The position numbers and the translations under genes are program-made. Source: Collinsella sp. (GTDB lineage Bacteria > Actinomycetota > Coriobacteriia > Coriobacteriales > Coriobacteriaceae). Taken from it: a stretch of DNA of 64,000 nucleotides. Where the stretch lies: NCBI GenBank assembly GCA_019419585.1, contig DXZQ01000005.1, forward strand, positions 33,682-97,681, written 5' to 3'. Of this stretch, positions 50,134-58,390 are shown in pieces. Each line of letters opens with the position of its first letter. The first letter of the stretch is position 1. The notes below the pieces were generated by a model. It worked only from the letters and a program-made list of their open reading frames with translations, searched no databases and was not told where the DNA came from.

Positions 50134-51621
50134 ATGGAAAATGAGACGAGGGGCCAAGAGGACGCGGCCCAAGATGCAGCGGCGTGCGCCGAGGCCTTGG
50201 AGAGCCTAGACCGGTTTTCGCTGGACGAAGTTGCGTTTGACGAGACAATCGTCGACATGCAGGACGCGGCGGGCGATGGCATACCGGATACGGGCGACGA
50301 CGTCGAGGATGCTCGCGATGAAGCCGATGTCGAAAAAGGCGATGACGAGGGCAATGGCCAACCGGAACCCAACGCGGGAGATGAGACCTCCCTGCTTGGC
50401 GACTTGCCCGTCGACGAATCGCTCACCCGCGAGCTCCCCGGCTTGGGCTCTGCGCCAGTCGTCGACGAGACCATCGCCATGGGAGATATTCCCCTGCCGT
50501 CCGCTCCCTCGGCACACGAAGCCGAGGTCCGCCATCGCAAGATGTCGCCCAAGCGCCGCAATCTGATGGTCGCCGGTGTCGTGGCCGTCGCGCTCGTCGC
50601 CGGCGGTGCAGGCTATGCTGCCTGGAACGGATATCAGCAAGAGCAGGCTGCCGCTGTCGCCGCCAATGCCCACACGATGATGTCGGTGCAGATTGGCGTG
50701 CATGCCGCGGGCCTCGACTGTTCCGCCGGCTCCAAGATTCCCGTACAAGTGAGTGGCCAGGATTCTGACGGATCCTCCGTGAGCGAAACACTCTATGTTG
50801 ACGAGCACGGCCGTGGCATCAAACTGCTACCCGGTGACTACACGCTCTCCATCGCTGCCTCCCCCATCGCGGCCGACGGCACCGTCTATACCGTGCCGAC
50901 CACCAAGGCGCAGGTCAGGATCAAGAGCGACGGACAGGACCTAGGCAGCCAGGCCGCCTTTAAGCTCAAGGTGCCTTCGGCCGACACGGTAACCGACGAC
51001 CAGATCGATGCCGCCGCCAAATATGCCGAGGAGGGAGGCGCGAGCTCCTCCGCCACCGCCAAGGTGCTCCAGCAGGCGGCAACCGCGCGGCGCGACGCCG
51101 CCGTCAATGCCGTGAGCGCGCAAAAGGCACAGGCGGCCCGTGATGCCGACGCCCGTCACAAGGCAACCGACCTCTACCAGCTCGATATCCCCGTCGAGTG
51201 GTACGGCAAGGTCGAGACTTGGCAAAATGGCAGTACGCTATGCATCTATCTTGCCGGCGACAGCGATACGCCGATTGTGACGCTCGTCGCGGTGCGCGAG
51301 GGCGAGAGCTTTACGCCCGATGAGGGCGATACGGTTTTGGGTGCGGCCAACCTAGGCAACGGTTATACCGTCTACGCCAGCGGCCCCGTCTATCCGTACG
51401 TGGTGCCCCAGACCATCAACGGACGGACGCAGAATCCCGTGTCGACCTACCCCATGGACACGGCCATTGAGCTTGTCGAGCTCACGACCGGCAACCGCTA
51501 CACCTATAGCCAGATCAAGAACGTACTGGTCGGCAAAGACGGCAAGGCCGACGCTGCGACCAAACTAGAGACCGACTACCTCGCCCAGATTCTCCTGCCG
51601 AGCATCAAAGCCCAAGACTAG
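50134..51621 (+). CDS. Single-pass membrane protein with extracellular domain
   Basis: A 495-residue protein. The first 130 residues are acidic and probably disordered. KMSPKRRN precedes a transmembrane helix (about 145-163), then an alpha-helical neck (YQQEQAAAVAANAH) and a beta-rich outer region with a charged, Ala-rich helix near 290-345. The C-terminal part (IPVEWYGKVETWQNGSTLCI, ELTTGNRYTYSQIKNVLVGK) may be one further domain. Acidic cytoplasmic tails before one helix are common in this organism's envelope proteins and may be kinase targets. Family unknown. GGGGG lies nine bases before the ATG. Confidence 0.75.
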   Translation: MENETRGQEDAAQDAAACAEALESLDRFSLDEVAFDETIVDMQDAAGDGIPDTGDDVEDARDEADVEKGDDEGNGQPEPNAGDETSLLGDLPVDESLTRELPGLGSAPVVDETIAMGDIPLPSAPSAHEAEVRHRKMSPKRRNLMVAGVVAVALVAGGAGYAAWNGYQQEQAAAVAANAHTMMSVQIGVHAAGLDCSAGSKIPVQVSGQDSDGSSVSETLYVDEHGRGIKLLPGDYTLSIAASPIAADGTVYTVPTTKAQVRIKSDGQDLGSQAAFKLKVPSADTVTDDQIDAAAKYAEEGGASSSATAKVLQQAATARRDAAVNAVSAQKAQAARDADARHKATDLYQLDIPVEWYGKVETWQNGSTLCIYLAGDSDTPIVTLVAVREGESFTPDEGDTVLGAANLGNGYTVYASGPVYPYVVPQTINGRTQNPVSTYPMDTAIELVELTTGNRYTYSQIKNVLVGKDGKADAATKLETDYLAQILLPSIKAQD

Positions 51622-51665
51622 CGGACCATGACACCTGAGTCCTGGCCTCGCAAATCCATAGACGA

Positions 51666-53018
51666 TTAGGAAAGGAGCCACTTCCATGCGGGCGCAGCAT
51701 GTACCACGCCGTGTTTGCATGGAATATCGGCCTGCTCATCCATGGTAACGATTGTCGACTCACCAAGATCGAATTGGGCCATCGAGGCATCAAGCGCGGC
51801 AATTTCGCGCTCGCGCGTTTTCTCGCTTGCCATATCCGCACTCACCTGAATCAGGCTATAAGCCTGCATGAGAAGTGCATCCCCGGCCACAAAGTCCACC
51901 TCATGGCTTTTATTCTTCTCTTTGATCAGCAGGCGGCAGACCGAACCGGACCGCACGGCTGGAGTCCTTCTTCTGAGCGCATTGAACACCGCAGTCTCGA
52001 GCCTCTGGCCCTGATCAAATGCCGATGCGGGAGAGAATGCTCCGAACATCGCAGGATCGACAGCGTAGACTTTAGATGCGGACCGCGCATTATTTGCAAG
52101 TGAGCGCGTGAACTCCGGCACCAAAAACAACAGGTAGGCGTCCTCGTAATACTCAAGTAAGTCGCCGAGCGAATTACGACTGACGGGTATCTGCCTACTT
52201 TTGAACTCGTTGTACACCTTGTTCACTGACAGCTCTCGTGCCGAAGATGCCATACACCGCGTCAGGAACAGTGAAGCCAAACGAGGGTTCTTGATGTCGT
52301 AGCGCTCAACGACGTCCATGGCGACCGTTCGCGACGCATATTCCTGTAGCAGCTGAATCGCGTCCGCGGGCGTCTGCTCTAGCGTCGCGATGAATCCCCC
52401 TCGCTCAAGATATCCGATCAGATGATGTCGAAGCAGTGCTGCATCGCTCGATGAAAAGGGTGCATCCGGCTCAGGAACGCTCCCCGTCTTATATCGGACG
52501 TATTCCGAAAAACTCAACGGAAACAGCTCTCGCACAAGAGAGCGGCCCCTGAACTCGCTCTTAAGTTCCGAGGACAGCATCTTAGAAGAAGATCCCGTCA
52601 CGTAGACGGTCGCTTTCTCCGTATCGACCACACGCCGCAGAAACGCACCCCATTCGGGAATTTCCTGGATTTCATCGAAGAAAATGTAGGCACCCTCGGT
52701 TCGAGCAGCAGGATATAGCGCATAGAATGTATCGAGCACGTCCGCTAGCAGCGACGGCTCATACGGACGCAAGCGCTCATCCTCAAAATTGAAATAAAGC
52801 ATCCGGTCAAGCTCGATACCTTGACCCTGAAGCCGCTGCATCTCCTGATACAGGCGATACGTCTTTCCACAACGACGGGCTCCCACAATCACATTTACGA
52901 TGTTGTCGCGCTTGGGTTCCTGCGGGTTTCCCAGATCAAGGTCGCGCTCAAAGACCTGTGGAACTCCTTGTTGCTCAAAGTCCTTTATTTTCTGGGCCAC
53001 CAAGTCGTTGAATGCCAT
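51666..53018 (-). CDS. DUF4143-type P-loop ATPase
   Basis: A 450-residue protein of the AAA-like/DUF4143 family: Walker A VGARRCGKTYR near residue 45, YIFFDEIQEIPEW near 110 (Walker B), VTGSSSKML near 140, then the DUF4143 domain with NKVYNEFKSRQIPVSRNSLG and the nuclease-like KSHEVDFVAG end. It stands alone, opposite its neighbour, with an 11-bp inverted repeat in its promoter region. Only distantly related to the copy at 2826. Confidence 0.9.
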   Translation of the reverse strand: MAFNDLVAQKIKDFEQQGVPQVFERDLDLGNPQEPKRDNIVNVIVGARRCGKTYRLYQEMQRLQGQGIELDRMLYFNFEDERLRPYEPSLLADVLDTFYALYPAARTEGAYIFFDEIQEIPEWGAFLRRVVDTEKATVYVTGSSSKMLSSELKSEFRGRSLVRELFPLSFSEYVRYKTGSVPEPDAPFSSSDAALLRHHLIGYLERGGFIATLEQTPADAIQLLQEYASRTVAMDVVERYDIKNPRLASLFLTRCMASSARELSVNKVYNEFKSRQIPVSRNSLGDLLEYYEDAYLLFLVPEFTRSLANNARSASKVYAVDPAMFGAFSPASAFDQGQRLETAVFNALRRRTPAVRSGSVCRLLIKEKNKSHEVDFVAGDALLMQAYSLIQVSADMASEKTREREIAALDASMAQFDLGESTIVTMDEQADIPCKHGVVHAAPAWKWLLS

Positions 53019-53040
53019 GATTCTCCAATCTTGCTTATAT

Positions 53041-53072
53041 GCTAATCAAGATTATATCGATTCTTGATTAGC
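53041..53072. promoter_or_regulatory. Inverted repeat in DUF4143 promoter region
   Basis: GCTAATCAAGA (53041-53051) and its complement (53062-53072) enclose an AT-rich centre; a further half-site, ATCTTGATTAA, lies at about 53094. Probable operator. Confidence 0.55.
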
Positions 53073-53178
53073 AGGAGAGCAAGATTTATGCGTATCTTGA
53101 TTAATTGGTGAGCATATTTTTCTGTTACTGGTCTCCCGGAGGATGTCGAACGGCTGAGGGGCCACCAAACTCGAGAGA

Positions 53179-53254
53179 ATGATTTTTCTGGGACGGGGAT
53201 TTAATAGTCATTTTGTACCGAATGATTATTAAATCCCCGTCCCAGAAAAATCAT
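53179..53254. repeat. Perfect 28-bp inverted repeat with 20-base loop
   Basis: The left arm (53179-53206) carries CTGGGACGGGGATTTAATA; the right arm (53227-53254) is its exact complement. The loop itself can pair further. A related CCCCGTCCCA lies at about 53290. It looks like a mobile palindromic repeat (REP/MITE-like) rather than a terminator. Confidence 0.8.
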
Positions 53255-53310
53255 CAGGCAGGCGGGAGGGGGCAAAAGTAGCTAAAAAAGCCCCGTCCCA
53301 AATGAGCTAC

Positions 53311-53505
53311 TTAGCGCCAGGGGTCGGCTTCGAAGAGGGGCTCGCGCTCGGGGCGGCGATCGCTGTAGGGATCGTAGCCGTCGTCGTCCTCGTTCTCGGC
53401 ACGGATATAGGGGTCGCGCGGCTTGGGTGCCGGCTTAGGCGCAGGCTTGGGTGCGGCGGGTGCGGCATCGGTCGCCGGCGTGTTCGTCTTGTTCTTGTCT
53501 GTCAT
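53311..53505 (-). CDS. Small Ala/Pro/Lys-rich acidic protein
   Basis: A 64-residue protein starting MTDKNKTNTPATDAAP, with AAGGAG eight bases upstream. The middle is a PKPAPKPAPKP repeat and the end is acidic and Tyr/Arg-rich (ENEDDDGYDPYSDRRPEREP). No structure or family is apparent; probably disordered. It lies between two palindromic elements and after clpB on the same strand. Confidence 0.65.
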   Translation of the reverse strand: MTDKNKTNTPATDAAPAAPKPAPKPAPKPRDPYIRAENEDDDGYDPYSDRRPEREPLFEADPWR

Positions 53506-53554
53506 CTGCGCATCTCCTTGCATCGCATCCGTTCAACATCATCGATTGTCGCAC

Positions 53555-53592
53555 GAAAAAGGGCGGCGGATCCAATTGGATCCGCCGCCCTT
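53555..53592 (-). terminator. Terminator after clpB
   Basis: AAGGGCGGCGGATCCAA followed directly by its exact complement; on the minus strand TTTTTCG follows. It closes the clpB transcript. Confidence 0.85.
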
Positions 53593-53635
53593 GGCGTTTT
53601 GCGATGAGGGGCGGTTTTAGAGCCGGTCCCAAAAT

Positions 53636-56263
53636 CTACTCGGCGTCTGGAACCTCGTAGGTGGCCGTCGGCGTGTTGTCGCACACGACGGTAAAGGCGC
53701 CGTCCTTGTCGGCATCGACCGTCACCTGATCGCCCTCGCGCACCGTACCGTCGATAATAGCGGCGGCAATGGCATCCACGACCTCGCGCTGCACGAGACG
53801 CTTGAGCGGACGGGCGCCAAAGACCGGGTCCAGGCCGCCCACGGCGAGCATCTGCTTGGCCGCCGGGGTGATGGCAAGCGTCATGCGCTCCTTGGCCAGA
53901 CGTGCGCGGACGTCGGCGAGCTGAATATCGACGATCTTTTCGATCTGCGCCATGCCGAGCGGATGGAACACCACGATATCGTCGATACGGTTGAGGAACT
54001 CGGGGCGGAAGGTTTGAGCCATGGCCGCGTCGACCTGATGGCGCATCTCCTCCTCGTCCTTGCCGGACAGATCGGCGATAGCCTTGGAACCCACGTTGGA
54101 CGTCATGATGATAATCGTGTTCTTGAAGGACACCTGGCGACCCTGGCCATCGGTCAGACGGCCGTCGTCAAGCACCTGCAATAGCACGTTAAAGACATCC
54201 GGATGAGCCTTCTCCATCTCGTCGAGCAAGATCACGGAGTACGGACGACGGCGCACGGCCTCGGTGAGCTGGCCGCCCTCGTCGTAGCCCACGTATCCCG
54301 GAGGCGCACCGATCAGACGCTGGACGCTGAACTTCTCCATATACTCGGACATGTCGATACGCACGAGCGCGCGCTCGTCATCGAACAGGCACTCGGCCAG
54401 CGCCTTGGCGAGCTCGGTCTTGCCTACGCCGGTGGGGCCCAGGAAGAAGAAGCTGCCGATGGGCTTGTCCGGATCGGAGAGACCCGCACGGCTGCGGCGC
54501 ACGGCCGCGGCCACGGCGGACACGGCCTCGTCCTGGCCAATGACGCGCTTATGCAGCTCGCCCTCCAGGCCCTTCAACTTGTCGAGCTCGCCCTGCATCA
54601 TCTTGGACACGGGCACGCCGGTCCAGGCACTCACGACCTCGGCAATCTCGTCGGAGGTCACCTGCTCGTTGAGACCCTCGCCGTCCTGCCGCTTTTGCGC
54701 CTCGAGCGCGGCCTCGGCATCCTGAATCTGCTGCTGCAGACCCGGAATCACAGAGTAGCGCAGCTCGGACGCACGGCCCAGGTCGCCGTTGCGCGTCGCG
54801 CGCTCCTCTTCGCTCTTGGCCTCGTCAAGCTGGCCCTTGAGCTCCTGCACGTGGTCGATGGCGTTCTTTTGGTTGAGCCAGCCGGCCTTTTGCACGTTGA
54901 GCTTTTCCTGGACCTCGGCAATCTCCTGGCGCAGGGCTTCCAGACGCTCCTTGGAGGCGTCATCGGTCTCCTTCATGAGCGCCTGCTCCTCGATCTGCAG
55001 CTGGGTGAGCTGACGCGTGGTGGCGTCGATCTCGACCGGCATGCTGTCGAGCTCCATGCGCAGGCGGCTTGCGGCCTCATCGACCAGGTCGATGGCCTTG
55101 TCGGGCAGGAAGCGGTCGGCGATGTAGCGATCGGAGAGGTCGGCGGCGGCCACGAGCGCGCTATCGGTGATATGCACGCCGTGGAAGATCTCGTACTTCT
55201 CCTTGAGGCCACGCAGGATCGAGATGGTGTCCTCGACGGTAGGCTCGCTCACCATAACGGTCTGGAAACGACGGGCGAGCGCCGCATCCTTCTCGATGTA
55301 CTTGCGGTATTCGTCAAGCGTAGTCGCGCCGATTGCGTGTAAGTCGCCACGGGCAAGCGCCGGCTTGAGGATGTTGCCGGCGTCCATAGAGCCCTCGGTG
55401 GCACCCGCGCCCACGATGGTGTGGAGCTCATCGATGAACAGGATGACCTTGCCCTCTGACTTCTGTACCTCCTTGAGCACGGCCTTTAAACGGTCCTCGA
55501 ACTCGCCACGATACTTGGCGCCGGCGACCAGCGCGCTCATGTCGAGCTCGATGAGGTCGCGGTCGCGCAGGGTGCTCGGTACGTCGCCGGCCACGATTCG
55601 CTGAGCAATGCCCTCGACGATGGCCGTCTTGCCGACGCCCGGCTCGCCGATAAGCACGGGGTTGTTCTTGGTGCGGCGGGACAGAACCTGAATAGTACGA
55701 CGGATCTCGTCGGTACGGCCGATGACCGGGTCGAGCTTGCCGGCGCGAGCCAGATCGCAGATGTTGCGACCGTACTGCTCCAACGCCTCAAACTGCGTCT
55801 TGTCCTCGGCAGACGTCACGCGGTCATCGCCGCGCAGTTCCTCGTAGACTTGCTCGATGCGCTCCTTGGTCACGCCGGCGTCACGCAGTACACGACCAGC
55901 CTCGCCCTTGTCCTCGGCAAGTGCCATCAGCAGATGCTCGGTCACCACAAAGCTGTCGCCCATCTTGGTGGCCTTTTTCTCGGCCTTCTCGATCACGCGA
56001 ACGAGCTCGTTGGACAGGCCCATCTGCTGACCCTCGCCCGACACCTTGGGCGCATGGTCGATGGCATCTTGTGTGGAGCGTGCGAGCTGAGCCGGGTCGG
56101 CACCGATGCGCTCGATGATCACGGAGATATTGCGCTCGCCGGCACCGAGCAGGGCAGACAGCAGGTGGATCGGCTCCACCGCGCCGGCCTGTGCATCGGC
56201 AGCCGTGCTCATGGCGGTCTGCAGCGCCTCGCGCGACGTCATTGCTAGCTTATCGATTCTCAT
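53636..56263 (-). CDS. clpB: ClpB disaggregase
   Basis: An 875-residue Hsp100 chaperone. The N domain (about 1-145), first AAA+ with GEPGVGKT near 205, the coiled middle domain (about 400-530) and second AAA+ with GPTGVGKT near 610 are all present, and the start MRIDKLAMTSREALQTA is typical of ClpB. It threads aggregated protein in co-operation with DnaK/DnaJ/GrpE, encoded at 61567-64000. I saw no HspR box (CTTGAGT-N7-ACTCAAG) upstream, so its heat control is not evident here. Confidence 0.97.
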   Translation of the reverse strand: MRIDKLAMTSREALQTAMSTAADAQAGAVEPIHLLSALLGAGERNISVIIERIGADPAQLARSTQDAIDHAPKVSGEGQQMGLSNELVRVIEKAEKKATKMGDSFVVTEHLLMALAEDKGEAGRVLRDAGVTKERIEQVYEELRGDDRVTSAEDKTQFEALEQYGRNICDLARAGKLDPVIGRTDEIRRTIQVLSRRTKNNPVLIGEPGVGKTAIVEGIAQRIVAGDVPSTLRDRDLIELDMSALVAGAKYRGEFEDRLKAVLKEVQKSEGKVILFIDELHTIVGAGATEGSMDAGNILKPALARGDLHAIGATTLDEYRKYIEKDAALARRFQTVMVSEPTVEDTISILRGLKEKYEIFHGVHITDSALVAAADLSDRYIADRFLPDKAIDLVDEAASRLRMELDSMPVEIDATTRQLTQLQIEEQALMKETDDASKERLEALRQEIAEVQEKLNVQKAGWLNQKNAIDHVQELKGQLDEAKSEEERATRNGDLGRASELRYSVIPGLQQQIQDAEAALEAQKRQDGEGLNEQVTSDEIAEVVSAWTGVPVSKMMQGELDKLKGLEGELHKRVIGQDEAVSAVAAAVRRSRAGLSDPDKPIGSFFFLGPTGVGKTELAKALAECLFDDERALVRIDMSEYMEKFSVQRLIGAPPGYVGYDEGGQLTEAVRRRPYSVILLDEMEKAHPDVFNVLLQVLDDGRLTDGQGRQVSFKNTIIIMTSNVGSKAIADLSGKDEEEMRHQVDAAMAQTFRPEFLNRIDDIVVFHPLGMAQIEKIVDIQLADVRARLAKERMTLAITPAAKQMLAVGGLDPVFGARPLKRLVQREVVDAIAAAIIDGTVREGDQVTVDADKDGAFTVVCDNTPTATYEVPDAE

Positions 56264-56440
56264 GGAATCACCTCTCTTGGGGCGGCCGCCCTACGGGGCG
56301 GCTTCACGTTGTTCGAGAAGTATTGTTGCCAGCTTTACGCGATCTTATACACAAATCTAAGTCTCTATATATAAGATTTTCTGAGTGAATTACGGATAGG
56401 GTACTGAGATGTCAGCCCGCCGCTGCCCAGGCGCGCTACC

Positions 56441-56497
56441 GTCTCGATCTGTAACATCTAGCAGCCATTTTTGATCCTAGATGTTACAGATCGAGAC
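56441..56497. repeat. Perfect 21-bp inverted repeat
   Basis: The left arm 56441-56461 starts GTCTCGATCTGTAACATCTA; the exact complement is at 56477-56497, with a 15-base loop. No T-run on either strand. Confidence 0.8.
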
Positions 56498-56506
56498 AGA
56501 CCGAAA

Positions 56507-56541
56507 ACCACCACAAAGAGGACAGGCACCTTTGTGGTGGT
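56507..56541. repeat. ACCACCACAAAG palindromic repeat, copy 1
   Basis: ACCACCACAAAG and its exact complement flank AGGACAGGCAC. Two more copies lie at 57311 and 58175. Confidence 0.85.
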
Positions 56542-56549
56542 CGCGGTCT

Positions 56550-57236
56550 CTACTCCTTCGCCGAACCCGTACTTCCCGATTCGACGGTCCAGGGCATCTC
56601 ATCCTCGAACAGCCATGTACGGGCAGACCCACTATCGCGTGCAGTCTGCGGGTCAGGCAAGCAGGTCTGTTTATAGGCATCTTGGATACACTGACCCATA
56701 AAATCGTTGAGCTCGGTCTGGTCGCCCTCCATGACATAGGCGACATCGCCGTCCATGATGTAGATGCCCGGACCCTCATTGCCCTCGTAGCCCGGATCGT
56801 ACGAGACATCACATAACTTTGCGCCGTTTGCAGTGTCCAGCTCGATGGACGAGTGGCATCCGCCAACCATGTCGTTCGCTTTTGCCCGATAGGACGCATA
56901 TCCGTACCAACGCTTAAATGTTTTGCCCTTGAGTAGCTCGGACGCCCTATCGATCAGGCTTGTATCCGTGGTATAGCGCATGGCCCCAAGCTGAATACGC
57001 GGATAATTGCTAATACCCAGCACAGCCGGCTGCTCATCAAAATCAACGGTAATGGTCTCGGGCTTGTCGTCGCCGGTCAGAAGTTCGACAGATTGAGTCA
57101 CAGGCTTGACCACCGGCTCCGTCACCGCAGCAGGTAGAAATGCCATACCGACAGCGCCCGCGCCAACCACAGCGATCGCAAGCGCCAAGACAATCAATCC
57201 AATACGGGCAGAACGGCTCACGGCAAAACACCCCAC
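56550..57236 (-). CDS. Membrane-anchored hypothetical protein
   Basis: About 228 residues with one N-terminal helix (IGLIVLALAIAVVGAGAVGM) and an extracytoplasmic domain with paired Cys (GGCHSS, KLCDVS, GQCIQD, QTCLPD). I take the GTG at 57236, nine bases after GAAGG; GTG codons at 57260 and 57221 are alternatives. No family recognised. A divergent gene of similar design starts at 57456, and palindromic repeats lie at the far side of each. Confidence 0.65.
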   Translation of the reverse strand: MGCFAVSRSARIGLIVLALAIAVVGAGAVGMAFLPAAVTEPVVKPVTQSVELLTGDDKPETITVDFDEQPAVLGISNYPRIQLGAMRYTTDTSLIDRASELLKGKTFKRWYGYASYRAKANDMVGGCHSSIELDTANGAKLCDVSYDPGYEGNEGPGIYIMDGDVAYVMEGDQTELNDFMGQCIQDAYKQTCLPDPQTARDSGSARTWLFEDEMPWTVESGSTGSAKE

Positions 57237-57310
57237 AATGCAAACCTTCGCCACCTGCACTAATGATACCGCCAGCTAACACTATTACCAAAAGAAGCCG
57301 CGCGCTCCTC

Positions 57311-57345
57311 ACCACCACAAAGGGGACAGGCGCCTTTGTGGTGGT
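57311..57345. repeat. ACCACCACAAAG palindromic repeat, copy 2
   Basis: ACCACCACAAAG and complement flank GGGACAGGCGC in the gap between two divergent genes. Confidence 0.85.
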
Positions 57346-57455
57346 TTTCGACGCTAACGGTCGACCATCTCGCGCAATGAGATTAAACTTGAATTGCTCT
57401 CTGAACATATCCATTTCTGCCTATCCTCAACAGATCTTTGTCTCGAGGAGCGCAT

Positions 57456-58124
57456 ATGAAGCCGCCTCATTCCACCGGTCGCAACGTCATCGCCATTCTC
57501 GCCATACCCATCGTGATGCTCTTCCTTATCGTCATCACGCCCTTTTCCCTTGGTATCACCTCGCCCTTCGATTTATGCGGAATGGTCGACGCCGGCTCGC
57601 GTGCCACCTCGCTCTCCTTTATCTGTCGCGGCGTGTTTTACGAAGATGGAATTCCCACCGGAAGTTGGCAGTCAAAGTTGCCACTGCTCGGTCAGATCGA
57701 CGGATGCTCCCCCTATTTCTGCCTTGGACCTCAGACGCTAAACTATCTAATCGACGACCAGCCACTCGACTTCATCACCCTCGCCTACGACTACGCACCA
57801 AACACCGATGAGCGCCACATGAATCAAGTCCTCGACAAGATGCTTGGACAGTGCGGGCTCACCGAGGAGGCCGGTCGAACCATCTATAGCAACCAGAAAT
57901 TAAAGCGAACAGAACTCCGCCGTGTCGGAAAAATCAAAGGGCGAAACGGGGCCGCCTACTGGGATGCCTGGGCAACACGCGACAAGGGCGAATTCGGACA
58001 CAGCACCTATATGGTCACTGTCTACACCAAAGACGGAATTAAGGACAATGTTGACGATTTCGCGTCATCCAAACTCGGCATCCCCAAAACAACCAAACCC
58101 GTCAACCCAGATGAAATCCTATAG
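57456..58124 (+). CDS. Membrane-anchored hypothetical protein
   Basis: A 222-residue protein with one N-terminal helix (VIAILAIPIVMLFLIVITPF) and a Cys-containing outer domain (LCGMVD, FICRGV, DGCSPYFCLG, QCGLTE). GAGGAG lies five bases before ATG 57456. Family unknown. Like the divergent gene at 56550 it has one helix, an outer domain of about 190 residues and several Cys; whether the two are related needs an alignment. Confidence 0.65.
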   Translation: MKPPHSTGRNVIAILAIPIVMLFLIVITPFSLGITSPFDLCGMVDAGSRATSLSFICRGVFYEDGIPTGSWQSKLPLLGQIDGCSPYFCLGPQTLNYLIDDQPLDFITLAYDYAPNTDERHMNQVLDKMLGQCGLTEEAGRTIYSNQKLKRTELRRVGKIKGRNGAAYWDAWATRDKGEFGHSTYMVTVYTKDGIKDNVDDFASSKLGIPKTTKPVNPDEIL

Positions 58125-58174
58125 AGGCGCTTATTGGAATGTCGCTCAACGTGCACACCGACATCGAGCTCACC

Positions 58175-58209
58175 CCCACCACAAAGGTGCCTGTCCCCTT
58201 TGTGGTGGT
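58175..58209. repeat. ACCACCACAAAG palindromic repeat, copy 3
   Basis: CCACCACAAAGG and CCTTTGTGGTGG flank a core in the opposite orientation to copies 1 and 2 (TGCCTGTCC). Confidence 0.85.
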
Positions 58210-58390
58210 TTTCGACAAAAAGAGGCCGCCCCGATAACAGGGGCGGCATCAAGCAAGTCTATTTTTGGCGCCCCTCAAGACCCAACGAGAACGCAGAAAT
58301 GTAGCCCGGGGCCACCCTTTGCCGAACGCGACCCTCGCGAAGCGCGTGAGCGGGCGGGAAAGGGTGGCCCCGGGCGGACAATTAAGTGCG
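58210..58390. other. Gap with possible hairpins
   Basis: GGGGCCACCCTTTGCCG at about 58308 and CGGGAAAGGGTGGCCCC at about 58355 form a long imperfect stem that would terminate transcription on either strand. No gene. Confidence 0.5.

Larger units (their letters stand above)
56264..56549. other. Upstream region of clpB with palindromes
   Basis: The left part must hold the clpB promoter (TATATA at about 56367 is a candidate -10). The right part holds two separate palindromic repeats listed next. Confidence 0.5.

Noticed and set aside
53179..53254. Ordinary transcription terminator
   Set aside because: No T-run after either arm and arms much longer than needed.
56264..56440. HspR box (CTTGAGT-N7-ACTCAAG) upstream of clpB
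   Set aside because: Looked for on both strands; no match close enough to report.
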